From Stieleria tagensis (lineage in GTDB: Bacteria; Planctomycetota; Planctomycetia; Pirellulales; Pirellulaceae): a stretch of 38,030 nt of DNA. Of the stretch, positions 35,382 to 38,030 are shown in pieces. The notes below the pieces were generated by a model. The model did no database searches. It saw only the letters and a list, made by a program, of their open reading frames with translations, and was not told the DNA's origin. The position numbers and the translations under genes are program-made. Where the stretch lies: the NCBI RefSeq assembly GCF_024129865.1, contig NZ_JAMYFE010000125.1:1-38030 (forward strand), given 5' to 3'. Within the stretch, counting starts at the first letter, position 1. The number at the start of each line of letters is the position of its first letter.

Positions 35382-37193
35382 ATGACTCATCCGAAACCGA
35401 CCAAATTGGGTCAGTTGGCTTCGACCGCAATTTGCGGAAACGACATCACGTCGTCCTGTTTATACGTGTCAGCATTGGCGATCGGCTATGCCGGACGCTG
35501 GGCGCCGGTGTGTCTGTTGCTGGTCGCCGCAACGCTGTACTTGTTCCGTTCGATCTACGCCGAAGTGGTCGGCGCGCTGCCGTTAAACGGAGGCGCCTAC
35601 AACGCCCTGCTCAACACGACCAGCAAGTATCGCGCATCGATCGCGGCTTGTTTGACGATTCTATCGTACATGGCCACCGCCGTGATTTCGTCCAACGAGG
35701 CGATGCACTACCTGCATTCGCTGTGGGATGGATTGCCGGTTATCCCAGCGACGATCGGATTGCTGTTCTTGTTTGCCATGCTGACCATCATGGGCATCAC
35801 CGAATCCGCATTCGTCGCCATCGCAATCTTTCTGTTTCATCTCGGATCGATGTTGGTGCTCATGATCTTTGGTGTGCTGACGATTGCGACGGTGGGCACT
35901 GACGTGCTGTGGGAAAATCTTAGCCTGCCGACAACGGGCGGATTTCGGATGGCGATCTTTTTTGGTTTCGCCGCTGCGATGCTAGGGATTTCCGGATTTG
36001 AATCGTCGGCCAACTTTGTCGAAGAACAGGCCGAAGGGGTGTTCCCCAAGACACTGCGCAACATGTGGATCGCCGTCACGCTCTTGAATCCTGGCATGGC
36101 GATTTTGGCTCTGGCCCTGGTGCCGATCGCCGCCATTCAGGAGGACTTTCAGACGGATCTTCTTTCGCATATGGGCGGTCTGGCCGCCGGCGATTGGCTG
36201 CGCTGGGTGGTCAGTGTCGATGCGGTGCTCGTTCTAAGCGGTGCCACATTGACCAGTAACGTCGGTGTCACGGGGTTGGTCAAACGCATGACGCTGGACC
36301 GCTGTTTGCCACAGTTTCTGTTGAAAGAGAACCGTCGTGGTACGCCACATCGAATCATCCTGTTGTTTTTCGCGCTGTCGGTTTCGGTGCTGTTGATCAC
36401 CCGTGGCGATTTGGAATCTTTGGCGGCTGTCTACACGTTGTCATTTCTGTCGGTGATGGCGCTGTTTGCAATCGGCAACCTGCTGCTGAAGATCAAACGT
36501 CGTCATTTACCGCGGCCCTCCAAGGCATCCTGGGGAACCGTGCTGCTCGCGTTGCTGGCTGTGGGAATCGCGATTTGGGGTAATGCGCGGCTGAACCAAC
36601 AATACCTGATGGTGTTTTTGGAGTATCTGGTGCCGACGGTTCTGGTGGTCACTGTGATGTTGACTCGTGTCCAGATTTTGCAGTTGATTGTGTTCTTTGT
36701 GGATGAAATACGACGGCGTGTCCGGCGTGAAAAACGCGACGCGATCGAAAACGATGATCGGACCTCGGCGGCCTGGTGGGCCGGGGCGGCGCGGCGAATC
36801 AATCGGGTCGATGACAGCCTGCACGGCATTGTGGACAAGGTCCGGGATCAACCCATCGTGTACTTCACTCGTGGCGATCACGTCGCCAATCTGAATCGCG
36901 TGATGCTGTATATCGAACAGAACGAACACACCAATCGCGTCAAACTCGTGTCGTTCTACAACGACGAAAATCCGATTCCGCCAAAACTGGCCGAGCACAT
37001 TCGCTACTTGGACGAGGTCTATCCGGAGATCGACATGGAGTTTGTCGCGTTACCCGGCGAATTTTCACCGGACGCGATTCATCGTCTGTCCGAACAGTGG
37101 AAGATCCCAACCAACCTGATGTTTATCGGATCGCCCAGCGGGCACCTGAAGCACCGACTGGAAGACCTGGGTGGCGTGCGGCTGATCATTTGA
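35382..37193 (+). CDS. APC-superfamily amino-acid permease with C-terminal soluble domain
   Basis: A 603-residue membrane protein. About twelve hydrophobic helices cover residues 10-455, beginning with STAICGNDITSSCLYVSALAIG, where the broken first helix of the LeuT-fold APC family is expected. A family-typical segment GISGFESSANFVEEQ lies near residue 210, followed by GVFPKTLRNMW. The last 140 residues are soluble and basic then mixed (RRRVRREKRDAIEND; IVYFTRGDHVANLNRVMLY; FVALPGEFSPDAIHRLSEQW) and may form a regulatory domain with alpha/beta, possibly USP-like, character. The transported substrate is not readable. Amino acids are most likely for the family. The tandem repeat array starts about 50 bases after its stop. 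Confidence 0.88.
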   Translation: MTHPKPTKLGQLASTAICGNDITSSCLYVSALAIGYAGRWAPVCLLLVAATLYLFRSIYAEVVGALPLNGGAYNALLNTTSKYRASIAACLTILSYMATAVISSNEAMHYLHSLWDGLPVIPATIGLLFLFAMLTIMGITESAFVAIAIFLFHLGSMLVLMIFGVLTIATVGTDVLWENLSLPTTGGFRMAIFFGFAAAMLGISGFESSANFVEEQAEGVFPKTLRNMWIAVTLLNPGMAILALALVPIAAIQEDFQTDLLSHMGGLAAGDWLRWVVSVDAVLVLSGATLTSNVGVTGLVKRMTLDRCLPQFLLKENRRGTPHRIILLFFALSVSVLLITRGDLESLAAVYTLSFLSVMALFAIGNLLLKIKRRHLPRPSKASWGTVLLALLAVGIAIWGNARLNQQYLMVFLEYLVPTVLVVTVMLTRVQILQLIVFFVDEIRRRVRREKRDAIENDDRTSAAWWAGAARRINRVDDSLHGIVDKVRDQPIVYFTRGDHVANLNRVMLYIEQNEHTNRVKLVSFYNDENPIPPKLAEHIRYLDEVYPEIDMEFVALPGEFSPDAIHRLSEQWKIPTNLMFIGSPSGHLKHRLEDLGGVRLII

Positions 37194-37241
37194 TGGCGGA
37201 TGTTCCGAACGCTGGAAAAGAGCGCCGGGACCGCCTAGCCC
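37194..37241. other. Leader between permease gene and repeat array
   Basis: A short unstructured spacer after the permease stop codon. No terminator hairpin with a T-tract is visible, so read-through of the permease transcript into the array is possible. Confidence 0.4.
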
Positions 37242-38030
37242 GTAGCTGATCCCGCCAAGGGTTCAGTGGGGGCGGGGATGCAGCGAAGATCTGAACCGTG
37301 GCCGGTCCAGCTACGGTTGTCGGCGATGGTCGTAGCTAATCCCGCCAAGGGTTCAGTCGGATCGGGAGGATGCAGCGAAGGTCTGAACCGTGGCCGGTCC
37401 AGCTACGGTTGCCCGCGATGGTCGTAGCTGATCCCGCCAAGGGTTCAGTCGGATCGGGAGGATGCAGCGAAGGTCTGAACCGTGGCCGGCCCAGCTACGG
37501 TAGCAGGCGATGGTCGTAGCTGATCCCGCCAAGGGTTCAGTGGGGGCGGGGGATGCAGCGAAGGTCTGAACCGTGGCCGGTCCAGCTACGGTAGCCGGCG
37601 ATGGTCGTAGCTGATCCCGCCAAGGGTTCAGTCGGATCGGGGGATGCAGGGGAAAGTCTGAACCGTGGCCGGTCCAGCTACGGTTGCCGGCGATGGTCGT
37701 AGCGGATCCCGCCAAGGGTTCAGTGGGATCGGGGAAGGCAGCGAAGGTCTGAACCGTGGCCGGTCCAGCTACGGTTGCCGGCGATGGTCGTAGCGGATCC
37801 CGCCAAGGGTTCAGTGGGATCGGGGATGCAGGGGAAGGTCTGAACCGTGGCCGGTCCAGCTACGGTTGCCCGCGATGGTCGTAGCTGATCCCGCCAAGGG
37901 TTCAGTGGGGGCGGGGAAGGCAGCGAAGGTCTGAACCGTGGCCGGTCCAGCTACGGTTGTCGGCGATGGTCGTAGCTGATCCCGCCAAGGGTTCAGTGGG
38001 ATCGGGGATGCAGCGAAGGTCTGAACCGTG
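37242..38030. repeat. Tandem array of about 91-bp hairpin-forming units, at least nine copies
   Basis: Units begin GTAGCTGATCCCGCCAAGGG (or the GTAGCG form) at 37242, 37332, 37424, 37516, 37607, 37699, 37790, 37881 and 37972, giving spacings of 90, 92, 92, 91, 92, 91, 91 and 91. The last unit is cut by the window end. Each has a left arm CGTAGCTGATCCCGCC...GGTTCAG and a right arm CTGAACCGTGGCCGG...CAGCTACG that are imperfect inverted repeats of about 25 bases. The central 20-odd bases vary (GGGGGCGGGG, GGATCGGGAGG and GGATCGGGG types). The 91-base period is not a multiple of three, so frames through it are not conserved and it is not a coding repeat. The arms can also pair with the neighbouring unit (AGCTACG with CGTAGCT across a 15- to 17-base linker). 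Confidence 0.93.

Noticed and set aside
37353-37715. Minus-strand open frame of 120 codons in the right-end array
   Set aside because: It merely reads through 91-bp repeats, whose length is not a multiple of three. The repeated peptide pattern comes from the DNA repeat.
37242-38030. CRISPR array
   Set aside because: Units are about 91 bp and nearly identical throughout, with no 30-40 bp unique spacers and no cas genes in the window.

Overview
The window looks like chromosomal DNA of a planctomycete, most likely a Pirellulales member related to Rhodopirellula or Rubripirellula. The inference rests on gene families concentrated in that phylum: a PSCyt1/DUF1549/DUF1553 protein followed by a DUF1501 protein, a PVC-type CxxCH heme protein, Tat-exported Gfo/Idh/MocA oxidoreductases, a Ser/Thr kinase with extra N- and C-terminal domains, and moderately GC-rich DNA with weak or irregular Shine-Dalgarno sites. 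No rRNA, complete tRNA, integrase, transposase or CRISPR array was seen.

Layout. 1-377 has no convincing gene but holds a strong imperfect hairpin (209-270). Genes at 378-2889 (minus) encode a Tat-type Gfo/Idh/MocA oxidoreductase and a beta-CASP metallo-beta-lactamase-fold RNase. lysA (3116-4390) is divergent from them. A 474-base gap precedes a very low-complexity acidic/Arg-Gly-rich protein (4865-6877), which converges on a small membrane protein (7004-7561, minus). 7756-17050 is a rightward block of four exported proteins: PSCyt1/DUF1549/DUF1553, DUF1501, a neutral-ceramidase-like hydrolase and a large PVC heme protein. It forms two pairs, each joined by an ATGA stop/start overlap.

The minus strand then carries a SNF2 helicase and a small membrane protein (17169-21240). 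A plus-strand 2Fe-2S ferredoxin follows, converging on a Ser/Thr kinase with a pseudo-receiver tail. The next minus-strand group is translation-related: rsfS, argS, a tRNA 3'-end-like remnant, and an AT-hook DNA-binding protein that ends in a strong terminator hairpin. A second Gfo/Idh/MocA enzyme (plus) converges with a DUF481 outer-membrane protein (minus), and their stop codons overlap. A TerB-like gene, coaB, pyrD and uup run rightward, with coaB and pyrD overlapping by ATGA. A BtuF-like binding protein follows on the minus strand, then a small unknown gene and an APC-family permease.

The right end (37242-38030, running off the window) is a tandem array of about 91-bp units, each an imperfect hairpin. 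Nine units are visible, with conserved arms and variable loops. A diverged single copy lies at about 34555-34620, on the other side of the permease and a small gene. The array is the most unusual structure here. The tRNA-like remnant, the low-complexity protein with repeated W-x2-LA-x2-LG motifs, the AT-hook protein and the kinase pseudo-receiver are the next best leads. Much of the rest is housekeeping: lysine, pyrimidine, CoA, tRNA charging and ribosome silencing.
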